A stretch of DNA of 30,799 nucleotides from the IMG/VR virus record IMGVR_UViG_3300028548_004857, positions 1 to 30,799 of that record, one strand, 5' to 3'. The notes beneath the pieces were generated by a model. It ran no database searches. It saw only the letters and a program-made list of their open reading frames with translations, and was not told the DNA's origin. Every line of letters starts with the position of its first letter. The stretch's first letter is position 1. The stretch is from a virus. Below are positions 8,291-15,940 of this stretch, piece by piece. The translations under genes and the position numbers were made by a program.

Positions 8291-10375
8291 TTATACGCTC
8301 ACTTTATAATCGAGACTTAAAACAGTAAAAAATACTGGTTGGTCCTGGCTAATGGTTATTTGGGCATCTCTAGTGTATCCCAAAAACCCTTGTGTTTTCT
8401 TTAGTCCGGTGAATGTCGGAACTTTGCCTAGCCCACTTATAGGCAGCGTTTGCAAAGGTATGTTCCTAGAATTGATTGTAATATTCTGAGACCGATACAA
8501 CCTGGGCGTTACTTCTAGGATGCGTCTTTTCTGAGAAGAGACAGTTCCAGAAGGCAGTCGAGGCTCAAAAGGTTGCGTTTTCAATGTCACCGTATAATTT
8601 AGCCCGACTTCTGCGTACACAGATGGCACACCGCCAAGGGTTGCATTACCACCAGACACAGTAAAATCAGCATCAACAATATCATCTCTAATAATTTTTA
8701 CTACTTCACCGTTAAGATGAGCCAATCCGCCAGCTGTTGTGTTTGAGGGCTTCGCCTGGTCGGGAGCTAAAGGGTTTGCATAATATTGAATTGCACTATC
8801 TGTCGTTCTGTCATCGTCAAAAATTTCAACGTAGTATTTTGCAGCTCCGCCTATGGTTCTTTTCACAACTGTATAAATCTGGTCCAGGTCTACACCGACA
8901 TCTATAAAATCTCCGTCAGTGGTCCAGGAGGAGGGTGCAACAATCTGCTGGCCCTTGTTTAGCATGAAAGCGGCAATGGTGCCTTTATAGCCAGTAGATG
9001 CGGCCCTGTAGCCAGTTGAGTCCAAACCATTGACGAGGAGGAGGAGGTCCCCTTCTGTGGTGTCAGTCGCGGGCCGCAGGGCCATCCTTTGTGGGTCAAC
9101 AATCAAGTGGGAGGACAGTAAAGATATGTTGTTCGCCACATAGGATATTTCTGTATCTGAAAAAACCATTTCACGTAAAGTTTTGCCCTGGCGCTGGATG
9201 AATAGTGTACCACCTTCAGCTCCCTGTGGACGGATTCCGTATTTTGAACCGCGCTTTGTTGTTGATTTAACTACAATGTTGGACGGTGTTATTGGGTCAA
9301 GGTTTGCTTGGGGAATAAAGAACTCGCCACCAGTTGTGAATATCTGCAAGTCTCTTCCAGAACGCAGGGCGGTAATAGCATTTACAGTATCAGTTGCTAA
9401 TGTGACAAAAATTGCGTCATCATCCAGACCTTCTGCTACGTTAAAGTTAAAATAACTGCTAACCTTGCTGCCAAAAAGGGTGGAGGGCAGCTGTGCCGAC
9501 CCTCCAAAGTAGAGGCGGCCTTCATGGAATGTGCAAGTTCTGGGCCAGCCTCGAGTAGCAGACCACGCTGGTTCATAACCTTGGATTAAATCCCAGCTAT
9601 TTGCGGCAATAGCTCCTGTGCTGTAAAAAGGAACTTCTGTTATAGCAGTTACAACAGTAGCGCTTGTGACTGAAATTATTTTTGCTCGACCAAAACCCGT
9701 GTAGCTTTGAATTCTTTGACCTGTTGTTACACTGCCAAAGACACTAGCGGAAGCAGTTAGCGTTATTGCACCAGAGACAGCTGACGGAGTTAGTGTTGCA
9801 TTAGGTTGACTAACCGCTTCAGTAAAAACAGTGTACGGAGTAGTTTTATCAGGATTAGTCGTGAAATCTATTGTTGCTGTTGACCAGGTTGAATTGTTTG
9901 CTCCCCTCGTAATCTTGAAAGGAACAAAGTTTTCATTTGCAAAAATTATAGTGTCACTGTTTTGTGTATAATATAGTTTGTCGATATCAATTGCTGAAAC
10001 AGAATAAAGAGTTCCTACTGTGCGGTCTAAGTATGCGTTTCCCGAACCGTTTATATTTGTCTGTACGACCCCATTAACAAAAAACCGAAACCGAATTGTT
10101 GACGCAGTATTAAAAACTGACGCTAAAATCATTAGGTTTTGAGTTGTGGAGAATTCAAAAGGTATTAAAACGCATCCGTTTGCTGCGTTGTCAGCTGTAG
10201 CGTCAAACACAAACTTTAGGCCAGGGCGACGAGAAACACCGCCTTGCGGCTCAAATAAAACATTATCAGCTATAGCCACAGACTGGTAATATTGTTCTAA
10301 GTCGATTCTACCTTGGAGTAGGGGGTCGAGTTCTCCTACAGTAAATCCAGATTGATATTGCTGGACTCTACTCAT
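8291..10375 (-). CDS. Tail tubular protein B (nozzle), T7 gp12-like
   Basis: The 694-residue protein begins MSRVQQYQSGFTVGELDPLL and continues LQGRIDLEQYYQSV and QGGVSRRPGLKFV, the standard opening of the gp12 nozzle family in podoviruses. The rest is beta-rich, consistent with the propeller and beta domains of the nozzle that closes the tail tip and carries DNA during ejection. Its ATG overlaps the stop of the gp11-like gene (ATGA), and its stop abuts the next start. Length is a little below T7 gp12 (794 residues). Confidence 0.92.
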   Translation of the reverse strand: MSRVQQYQSGFTVGELDPLLQGRIDLEQYYQSVAIADNVLFEPQGGVSRRPGLKFVFDATADNAANGCVLIPFEFSTTQNLMILASVFNTASTIRFRFFVNGVVQTNINGSGNAYLDRTVGTLYSVSAIDIDKLYYTQNSDTIIFANENFVPFKITRGANNSTWSTATIDFTTNPDKTTPYTVFTEAVSQPNATLTPSAVSGAITLTASASVFGSVTTGQRIQSYTGFGRAKIISVTSATVVTAITEVPFYSTGAIAANSWDLIQGYEPAWSATRGWPRTCTFHEGRLYFGGSAQLPSTLFGSKVSSYFNFNVAEGLDDDAIFVTLATDTVNAITALRSGRDLQIFTTGGEFFIPQANLDPITPSNIVVKSTTKRGSKYGIRPQGAEGGTLFIQRQGKTLREMVFSDTEISYVANNISLLSSHLIVDPQRMALRPATDTTEGDLLLLVNGLDSTGYRAASTGYKGTIAAFMLNKGQQIVAPSSWTTDGDFIDVGVDLDQIYTVVKRTIGGAAKYYVEIFDDDRTTDSAIQYYANPLAPDQAKPSNTTAGGLAHLNGEVVKIIRDDIVDADFTVSGGNATLGGVPSVYAEVGLNYTVTLKTQPFEPRLPSGTVSSQKRRILEVTPRLYRSQNITINSRNIPLQTLPISGLGKVPTFTGLKKTQGFLGYTRDAQITISQDQPVFFTVLSLDYKVSV

Positions 10376-11001
10376 CTAACGTCCACCAGCAAATAATCCG
10401 AAATTACAGTTGGAGTTTGACCGGAGCTATCGATAGAACATGCCTGTCGGAAAAAACCACCTCGCTGATTATCGCCTGGTGTACCCAAGGCAACTGCTCT
10501 CCAATAATCTGTCTTTGTTGTCTGGTCAGTTATAACCTCGGCTAAATGCCAGGCTAACTGATACGTCAAAAGAGTTACGAAATATGTGGGCATCCGCCCT
10601 TCAGCAACTGCCTTTTGATAATCTATGAATATATCGGCTGCTTCAGTAAACAAAACTGTTGAGCCATTTTGACTTTGACCAATTTCCCAATTCTTATATA
10701 AGTTCGCACCAGCTGCGGAAGAAGTCCTGACCGCTCTAGGAACGCCGTTTAGCATATCGCTTGGAAGATTGTATTCGTAAGTCCACTCAGAATTAGGAGT
10801 TAAAGTTCCTCGACTTAAATTTGCTTTTTTTAATGTAAATGACCAATGGTACATCCCTTGAGTGGTGAGAGAGATTTCATTGTAAATTGTGCTACATGCT
10901 GCACCAGCTGCGGAGCCATCTGCAAAACTGGTAATTGGTTCTGCTCCGAGAAGTAATAACGCTTTGTTACAAATCCCAACACTACTATCACCAGCTGCCA
11001 T
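10372..11001 (-). CDS. Tail tubular protein A (adaptor), T7 gp11-like
   Basis: The 209-residue protein contains ICNKALLLLGAEPITSFADGS near the N-terminus, followed by YNEISLTTQGMYHWSF, the hallmark of the gp11 adaptor family that links portal to nozzle. Length matches T7 gp11 (196 residues). It is translationally coupled to the nozzle gene by a 4-bp overlap. Upstream is a strong hairpin (11026-11043) at the place where T7 has its main late terminator. Confidence 0.92.
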   Translation of the reverse strand: MAAGDSSVGICNKALLLLGAEPITSFADGSAAGAACSTIYNEISLTTQGMYHWSFTLKKANLSRGTLTPNSEWTYEYNLPSDMLNGVPRAVRTSSAAGANLYKNWEIGQSQNGSTVLFTEAADIFIDYQKAVAEGRMPTYFVTLLTYQLAWHLAEVITDQTTKTDYWRAVALGTPGDNQRGGFFRQACSIDSSGQTPTVISDYLLVDVR

Positions 11002-11025
11002 ACTCTACTCCACAAGGTTGAAGAA

Positions 11026-11043
11026 GGGGCGGCGAACCGCCCC
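11026..11043 (-). terminator. Strong hairpin between decoration candidate and gp11-like gene
   Basis: GGGGCGG (11026-11032) pairs perfectly with CCGCCCC (11037-11043) around a 4-base loop, which is UUCG in the minus-strand transcript. Only a weak pyrimidine stretch (TTCTTC) follows in the direction of transcription, so it may be a leaky terminator or a 3'-end stabiliser and processing site. T7 places Tphi at the same point, after the capsid gene and before gene 11. Confidence 0.6.
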
Positions 11044-11056
11044 GACTTTAAGTTAT

Positions 11057-11338
11057 TTAATCCCCATCAGTATTTGCGAGGACCGTTCCGTCTGTGACAT
11101 CGACTACACCAGAAGCGTTAGTCAAAACATAAACCAGAGCAGCAACATAAGTTCCGCCAGTAGAAGTGTTACAGAATATTAAATCTCCAACCTCCACTTC
11201 AGCAGAAATTAGGTTGAAATATCCAGCTGTGTTAACAGTCGCAATAGTGTCTGCTGTAGCATATGAGAACATCTGTGGAGCCGAGCCTTTTTTAGACTGA
11301 CCTCCAATTGGGTTTAATCCCGCTCTTGCAAAAGCCAT
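11057..11338 (-). CDS. Small structural protein after capsid, possible decoration protein
   Basis: The 93-residue protein starts MAFARAGLNPIGGQSKKG and is rich in Ala, Thr, Val and Gly with a predicted beta pattern (VGDLIFCN, YVAALVYVLT). It follows the capsid gene by 5 bp and ends before the strong hairpin. Small beta proteins in this position are common in marine podoviruses and are often virion components, perhaps a head decoration or stabilising protein. No motif proves this. Confidence 0.55.
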   Translation of the reverse strand: MAFARAGLNPIGGQSKKGSAPQMFSYATADTIATVNTAGYFNLISAEVEVGDLIFCNTSTGGTYVAALVYVLTNASGVVDVTDGTVLANTDGD

Positions 11339-11343
11339 GCTAT

Positions 11344-12201
11344 TTACTCCCTTGTTGTTATGTCGATGATACCAGCGGCATCAATTGCTACTGCTCCCAT
11401 AGACATGGTTGAAGCGATTAGGTACGAGGTTTTCTCAGGTATCCAATCGATTTTTGTTGATGGAGCAATTCCAACACCACAGCCCAGCGCGTGTTTGTGA
11501 AACGCGAAGTTTGTTCTGTCAGATGAGCTGTCTATTCCAAGACCGCCTTCGTCCATGTCGCCAACAACATGGATTGTGAAACCCATGAAGCTTCCAACAT
11601 TTCCGCCACCTTGAGTTAAAGCTTTTATAGACGCATAATCTGCGCTTACTGCTCTCTCATCACCAAGTAGAGATGCTAAACCTGATGCGTGGATAACCAT
11701 ATGTCGGTCACTAGCTGGCACGTTTGCTACGTTAAGAGCTTTCGCTGCGGCAATAATTTTACCTACGTTCAAATCTCCAGCAGCTGCACTGCCTGATGTT
11801 ACAACATTATTTGCAATTGTTGCACCAGCGGTTGCTGCTGCCAAAGCATCAAGGATTACTTGGTCCTGACGACGACCGATTGCATTACCAACTAATTCGG
11901 CTAGCTCGCGTCTTTCATCAAAGTTAACTTTTGCTTGATTAAACACATCTGAATATTCAGCAGCAATGTAATCAACCATTGTGGCAGATACTGTTGCAAA
12001 AGCTGTGTTTAATGGCACTACATCGGTTTGAGGGGTGCGAACTGTTGCACTTCCTTTACCAACACTTGGGAAATTTACTTGGCTTCCCACAACGCCTGTT
12101 CTCATCCGGCATAAACCTTGAAGTTTAGACGTGGCTTGATAAGCCTGCTTTACTTCAGAATCAAATAACTGGACAAAAGCTGTACTGAGTCCTGTACTCA
12201 T
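11344..12201 (-). CDS. Major capsid protein
   Basis: The 285-residue protein fits the HK97-fold capsid group found in many marine podoviruses: a short N-arm (MSTGLSTAFVQLFDSEVKQAY), a segment with NFPSVGKGSA, an E-loop region, a helix (ERRELAELVGNAIGRRQDQVILDAL, split here by description only), and a C-terminal A-domain with TSYLIASTMSMGAVAID. It is shorter than T7 gp10A (345 residues). It follows the scaffold gene, as usual. The gene has its own 153-bp leader with hairpins and a recurrent-motif copy, unlike most neighbours, which overlap, suggesting separate control of this highly expressed gene. Confidence 0.88.
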   Translation of the reverse strand: MSTGLSTAFVQLFDSEVKQAYQATSKLQGLCRMRTGVVGSQVNFPSVGKGSATVRTPQTDVVPLNTAFATVSATMVDYIAAEYSDVFNQAKVNFDERRELAELVGNAIGRRQDQVILDALAAATAGATIANNVVTSGSAAAGDLNVGKIIAAAKALNVANVPASDRHMVIHASGLASLLGDERAVSADYASIKALTQGGGNVGSFMGFTIHVVGDMDEGGLGIDSSSDRTNFAFHKHALGCGVGIAPSTKIDWIPEKTSYLIASTMSMGAVAIDAAGIIDITTRE

Positions 12202-12213
12202 ATTACTTCTCCA

Positions 12214-12257
12214 TAAAAAAATTAAAAGGGTTTGCCCTGGTTATCGGAGGAACTCCG
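12214..12257 (-). promoter_or_regulatory. Structured leader of the capsid mRNA
   Basis: Two hairpins precede the capsid start. CGGAG-GAA-CTCCG lies at 12245-12257 and AGGG-TTTG-CCCT at 12227-12238. In the minus-strand transcript the second is followed at once by TTTTAATTTTTTT, the shape of a rho-independent terminator, then by GGAGAAG as ribosome site and the ATG. It may be an attenuator, the end of the scaffold transcript, or a 5' stabiliser. Confidence 0.55.
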
Positions 12258-12330
12258 GCCTGGCGGAAATCATTCAACACTGGCCTTTAGGGTTATCAGT
12301 TACTTAAACCTGTACAGCAAAAAACTTATT

Positions 12331-12350
12331 CTGTAAAGATACCATACTAT
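12331..12350 (+). promoter_or_regulatory. Recurrent motif, copy B, between scaffold and capsid
   Basis: CTGTAAAGATACCATACTAT is one of the best matches to the nine-copy intergenic motif. In this copy the consensus reads on the plus strand, opposite to the flanking genes, which argues for an operator that need not be oriented rather than a simple promoter. On the minus strand the same bases supply TTTACA, which resembles a -35 element for the capsid gene. Confidence 0.5.
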
Positions 12351-12354
12351 AATT

Positions 12355-13173
12355 TTAACCAGGGAAACTTTCGCCACGCCTTTTGTATATTTTACGGGCA
12401 ACATCATTGCTGAATTTTGCATCTGAACCGTAACGAGGGTCTGCCATCATAGTATCTATTTCATCTTGGAAATCAGAATCTGTCATCGCAGCTTCAGATA
12501 CAGCAATATTTGGTAATGGGGTCATGTCACCAGTTAGAGACCGAACTGTCTGCAATAATCGTTGCCCTTCAGCTGTGCCTCCCCAAGAGTTCATTTCCTC
12601 ACGCTGAGCATCTGTTATTACACCCTTGCGAAGCAGACCATCAGACCAATTTACATTGCTTTGAATGATTTCGTTTGCATTTTTACCTAGAGATTTAAGC
12701 TCAGTTTCGTAATCATTCTGAATTTGCTGGTTAGTTTCGCCGCCTATACTAGCAATGCTGGTCGCAAGTTCGTCGAAGGCCACCTGATTAAGTCCAAATT
12801 TCTTAGCCCAACCCAAATAAGCATCAACAATTGGGTCTTCATTTGAAAACCCAGCATCGTCTAGAACCTTAGTATCAAACTTTTCTGGGGCCTTATGCTT
12901 GCCTTGGGTAAACGCTTTTTCTAATTCCTCATAGCTTTTAGTCATTTTCTCTAGCTCAAAACCATCCTCATTCCAGAATTTCTCAGGAAACCAATCTGGT
13001 CTTTCTAGGGCTTCTTTTGTTTCTACAACCTCTTCTGCCTCTGGGTCTAAGTGAGGAACAACAACTTCTGCTTCGTCTTCAACAATCTGTTCACTTCCAG
13101 CAACTGACCCCATTAGCCCGTTAGGCATTGCGGTTGTTGCTTCGGCTTCTTTTGTCTCAGCTTGTGCGTTCAT
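12355..13173 (-). CDS. Scaffold (capsid assembly) protein
   Basis: The 272-residue acidic, helical protein lies between portal and capsid, as T7 gp9 does. The N-terminal third is rich in Glu and Ala. The middle has RPDWFPEKFWNEDG followed by a KSYEELEKAF helix, a pattern typical of podovirus scaffolds that guide capsid assembly and are then released. The C-terminus is basic (ARKIYKRRGESFPG), which fits the coat-binding end of scaffolds. The start overlaps the preceding small gene by 17 bp. Confidence 0.88.
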   Translation of the reverse strand: MNAQAETKEAEATTAMPNGLMGSVAGSEQIVEDEAEVVVPHLDPEAEEVVETKEALERPDWFPEKFWNEDGFELEKMTKSYEELEKAFTQGKHKAPEKFDTKVLDDAGFSNEDPIVDAYLGWAKKFGLNQVAFDELATSIASIGGETNQQIQNDYETELKSLGKNANEIIQSNVNWSDGLLRKGVITDAQREEMNSWGGTAEGQRLLQTVRSLTGDMTPLPNIAVSEAAMTDSDFQDEIDTMMADPRYGSDAKFSNDVARKIYKRRGESFPG

Positions 13174-13456
13174 GTGCTCTTTTTATCCTCTGCTTGATTT
13201 CTCTGACTAAACTATTTTGACCCTCGCGGCTAAATCCAAAGCTTGAGTCTGCCCCAGGCACCCAAGAGGGCTGGTCAATCGTAATGTTTATTAAATGGTT
13301 TAAGACTTTTTCCCCTGCTTCGGTTGAGAAGGTTCTTGAGAAAAGAAAATCTAATTCCTGTTGCAAGTCTTTATTCTCAAATTTAAGGGCAGGGGTAGCG
13401 TCTACTCCGTCCCAACCGACATCGTTTATACTTCTAATTCGGTCGGCTTGGTTCAT
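13157..13456 (-). CDS. Small protein between portal and scaffold
   Basis: This 99-residue protein is not recognised. It is coupled to the portal gene (ATGA overlap) and to the scaffold gene (17-bp overlap), so it is surely translated with them. It contains LQQELDFLFSRTFSTEAG, VLNHLINITI and a basic C-terminal helix (LVREIKQRIKRAHERTS). Its place suggests a head-assembly role, but nothing in the sequence shows one. Confidence 0.7.
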   Translation of the reverse strand: MNQADRIRSINDVGWDGVDATPALKFENKDLQQELDFLFSRTFSTEAGEKVLNHLINITIDQPSWVPGADSSFGFSREGQNSLVREIKQRIKRAHERTS

Positions 13457-15033
13457 ACTGGAGCACCTCCTTGTGCTTGAGCGGATGGTCCTTGACCTGG
13501 AGCAGCCTCGCCAGCCCCTTGCATTTGAGCAGCCATCATAGCTTCAGCTTGTGCAGCCATTTGTTCTTGCATTGCCTGGCGTTCTTCTTGCGTAGTTCGA
13601 AGTGATGCTGGAATTCCTAGCTGGTCGGCAATGTAATCACCGACTGCATCCATTTTAATAAGCGTCTGTCCTACTGGACCAAGAGCCTGAGAAATCTGCA
13701 TAAATTGCATTACCTCGTTAATCTTATCCATATTTGAGGCCATTGCCAAAGGTGATATTGGTGTAACGTTGACCTGCAATCCGTTGACTTTTAACGGTAA
13801 ATCTATCATTCCCATTTCGTCCATAAGCTCAAGTGTACGTCTAACAATTGGAAACATTGTTTCTGAAATCAAACGACCAAATGCTGCACCCATATTCTGA
13901 GACAGCTCTTTCATGCGTTCAACAATCTCTGTTGCTGACCTGGCTGACATATTATCTGGCGGTAGCGAGGTATCTAGCAGCGTTTGTTTTATCTGCATTC
14001 GCAAATCATTAGTAAGTATTTGCGAGGTATTGGCATCTCCACTACGTGGGAGAGGTTGAAGGGAGGGACCTCGAGGCCCACCGTTTGAGGAGACACCAAT
14101 TATAGCGCCAGGTACAATGGATATTGCTTGCGGGTTTAAAACCCCGTCATCAACCGCAGTAAAGACACCGCCGATACTGATGCTGGCATTTTTTAGTGTT
14201 AATTCAACAACTTTGTTTAATGTCTTAATGTCGGGCAGGGCGTAGAGAACAGGCCCACGACCGTATCTTTCATTTGATGCTTTCATATACCTGGAGATAA
14301 CCCAAGGAAATGAGTTTAGTTCTTTTGACAGAAGCTTATCGTCACCTTCTTTGGTCATAATGCAGTAGTGAATATAATTTTTTTCTGTGTAAGTCGCCTC
14401 AAGCAGCTCAATCTCTTTTGTCGGGTCTTCAGCGTAGCGTGCAGCTAACTCCGTAGGGATTACTATGCCAGGAAACTCAACCTCTAATACCTTAAAAGGT
14501 CTTTTTAACTCACGGTAAACCGTATCAACTGTACCATTTGGACCTTCGTCAAAGGTTATGTGATAGCTGGGAATAGCAGTGTATCTAATTGGAGTAATCT
14601 CATCCCCAGGGCTAATCATTAGTACAGCTGTACCAACAGCTAGGTCTAACAAGAACTCACCCATTGCCAGGTCAAAACCTGATTGTGCCATAACCCCAAA
14701 CATTTTTTCGGTGTACATATCCAGCACTTTTTGAATATCAATTTTCTTTTCATCGGGGATTTCGTTGCCAGGAACCAAGCGGCACCAGCTACGTTGCGGT
14801 GGAAATAAGCTGGATTGAATTTTATTGGCAAACCTAGAAGTAGAATTTATTGCTGTTGAGTCGAAGACCCTTCGCATTTTGTTCTGACCAGGGACACTGT
14901 CAGCGTAACCATCGTACAAATTACGCATAGGGAGAGCAAACTCGTATGCCTCCTCATAAATATTTCGCCACTGTTCTTTGTGAGCAGCTGCTTTTTTATA
15001 TCTGCTTTTTAATGCCTGGACAGAAAGGACCAT
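13453..15033 (-). CDS. Portal (head-tail connector) protein, T7 gp8-like
   Basis: The 526-residue protein has the length and pattern of the T7-type portal family: an N-terminal helix (LKSRYKKAAAHKEQWRNIYEEA), then FDSTAINSTSRFANKIQSSLFPPQRSW, a conserved block of podovirus connectors, and later LPPDNMSARSATEIVERMKEL, the long helix lining the channel. The C-terminal 60 residues are Gln/Ala/Met-rich and probably disordered. The dodecamer forms the DNA gateway and binds terminase and the gp11-like adaptor. It starts directly after a small basic ORF (TAAATG). Confidence 0.93.
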   Translation of the reverse strand: MVLSVQALKSRYKKAAAHKEQWRNIYEEAYEFALPMRNLYDGYADSVPGQNKMRRVFDSTAINSTSRFANKIQSSLFPPQRSWCRLVPGNEIPDEKKIDIQKVLDMYTEKMFGVMAQSGFDLAMGEFLLDLAVGTAVLMISPGDEITPIRYTAIPSYHITFDEGPNGTVDTVYRELKRPFKVLEVEFPGIVIPTELAARYAEDPTKEIELLEATYTEKNYIHYCIMTKEGDDKLLSKELNSFPWVISRYMKASNERYGRGPVLYALPDIKTLNKVVELTLKNASISIGGVFTAVDDGVLNPQAISIVPGAIIGVSSNGGPRGPSLQPLPRSGDANTSQILTNDLRMQIKQTLLDTSLPPDNMSARSATEIVERMKELSQNMGAAFGRLISETMFPIVRRTLELMDEMGMIDLPLKVNGLQVNVTPISPLAMASNMDKINEVMQFMQISQALGPVGQTLIKMDAVGDYIADQLGIPASLRTTQEERQAMQEQMAAQAEAMMAAQMQGAGEAAPGQGPSAQAQGGAPV

Positions 15034-15144
15034 TTAGTAACCTTTTTTCTTAGACGTATATTTCTTAATCGCCGCCTTCATCGGTGCGCTCTTCGATGTC
15101 ATTTTTGTCTTTAGTGGCTTTTTGACCGCGCTGGCTTTTTTCAT
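15034..15144 (-). CDS. Tiny lysine-rich protein upstream of portal
   Basis: An open frame of 36 codons encodes MKKASAVKKPLKTKMT and ends with YTSKKKGY; about a third of residues are Lys. It ends exactly where the portal starts (TAAATG) and has an AAGAAG ribosome site. It overlaps the 41-codon ORF at 15065-15190 by 80 bp in another frame. Small basic ORFs occur at this place in other marine phages; a nucleic-acid-binding role is only a guess. Confidence 0.45.
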   Translation of the reverse strand: MKKASAVKKPLKTKMTSKSAPMKAAIKKYTSKKKGY

Positions 15145-15190
15145 CTTCTTGGTGCTCTCTGTGTTTAGGGTTTCTTAAATATTGCTTCAT
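15065..15190 (-). CDS. Tiny charged protein overlapping the lysine-rich ORF
   Basis: An open frame of 41 codons encodes MKQYLRNPKHREHQED with an acidic end (IEERTDEGGD). AGAGGAT lies just before the ATG, a better ribosome site than that of the ORF overlapping it. It fills the gap between the two larger genes. It is unrecognised; either or both of the overlapping frames may be real. Confidence 0.45.
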   Translation of the reverse strand: MKQYLRNPKHREHQEDEKSQRGQKATKDKNDIEERTDEGGD

Positions 15191-15191
15191 A

Positions 15192-15446
15192 CTATCCTCT
15201 AGGGTTTCTTCCCGCGCCAAGTGAACGCTTTAGTGTCAATCGACCTTCACCAAATGGGTCAGTAACTGTTGAATCCATAAGTAATTTTCGTCCACCTTTA
15301 GCTCGACGACTTAAACGTTCTTGAAGGCCCGCGTTTCTTTTGTCAGATTCAGCTTTAGCCGCTGCCTCGTTTTCAGAAATACGTTGGTTAACACTTGGGT
15401 CAATCGGCCTACGTTTAGGTTTTAGTTTTTTTACAATTCCAGACAT
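15192..15446 (-). CDS. Small basic protein
   Basis: An 84-residue, strongly basic protein (MSGIVKKLKPKRRPIDPSV, ending SLGAGRNPRG) coupled to the upstream gene by TAATG. It lies between the gp13-like gene and the portal. Composition suggests binding to nucleic acid or to an acidic partner. No family is recognised. Confidence 0.65.
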   Translation of the reverse strand: MSGIVKKLKPKRRPIDPSVNQRISENEAAAKAESDKRNAGLQERLSRRAKGGRKLLMDSTVTDPFGEGRLTLKRSLGAGRNPRG

Positions 15447-15940
15447 TATTCAATCCTTGCGTACATGTAATAATCTGAACCATCCGGTCCATACTTCCTT
15501 AAAACTGCCTCGCGCTCAAAATAACATCGTTTAGCCCACCTGTCAGCGTGTAAATTCAGTGAACACACTGTGAACTGTACCCGATTTGGCCTAGTATTCT
15601 CCCAAAAGTAGTCAAAAAACTGCAAGGCACGCCGATGAAATGGAATGGTATTCTTCTTTAAATCTCTGCCTGGCACCATCCAGAATTCATAAACGCCAGG
15701 CCAAAGCTCAAAAACTCCAAACACACCTGAGATTTTACCGGAGATAATTATGGTATAAGCAAGCCCTTGTTCTGCAAAGCTGGCGAAGTGGCTGCGATAA
15801 TCTGGGAAATCCTTTAAGTTTTTAAGGTCAAACTTGTTTAGCTCTAGGTGTTCGTAGTGATAAAGTTTAAAATCTATTAATTTATCATCAGGATAATTAA
15901 CTTTTAAAACATCGTTTAAAGTTCTAACCGAATACGTCAA
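15446..15940 (-). CDS. T7 gp13-like / GNAT-fold protein
   Basis: The 164-residue protein starts with TTG at 15940, inside the terminase end (17-bp overlap), with AAAGG about ten bases upstream; no in-frame ATG is available early. The pattern GLAYTIIISGKISGVFGVFELWPGVYEFWMV is typical of the acetyltransferase-like gp13 family of podoviruses, and the end YFEREAVLRKYGPDGSDYYMYARI fits the GNAT C-terminal strand pattern. T7 gp13 is needed for virion assembly. Whether this protein acetylates anything is unknown; I do not see a clear acetyl-CoA loop. Confidence 0.7.
   Translation of the reverse strand: MTYSVRTLNDVLKVNYPDDKLIDFKLYHYEHLELNKFDLKNLKDFPDYRSHFASFAEQGLAYTIIISGKISGVFGVFELWPGVYEFWMVPGRDLKKNTIPFHRRALQFFDYFWENTRPNRVQFTVCSLNLHADRWAKRCYFEREAVLRKYGPDGSDYYMYARIE

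Noticed and set aside
9964-9972. DnaA-box-like TTATACACA (minus strand) in the nozzle gene
   Set aside because: Single match with no iterons or AT-rich stretch beside it; about two such matches are expected by chance in the window.
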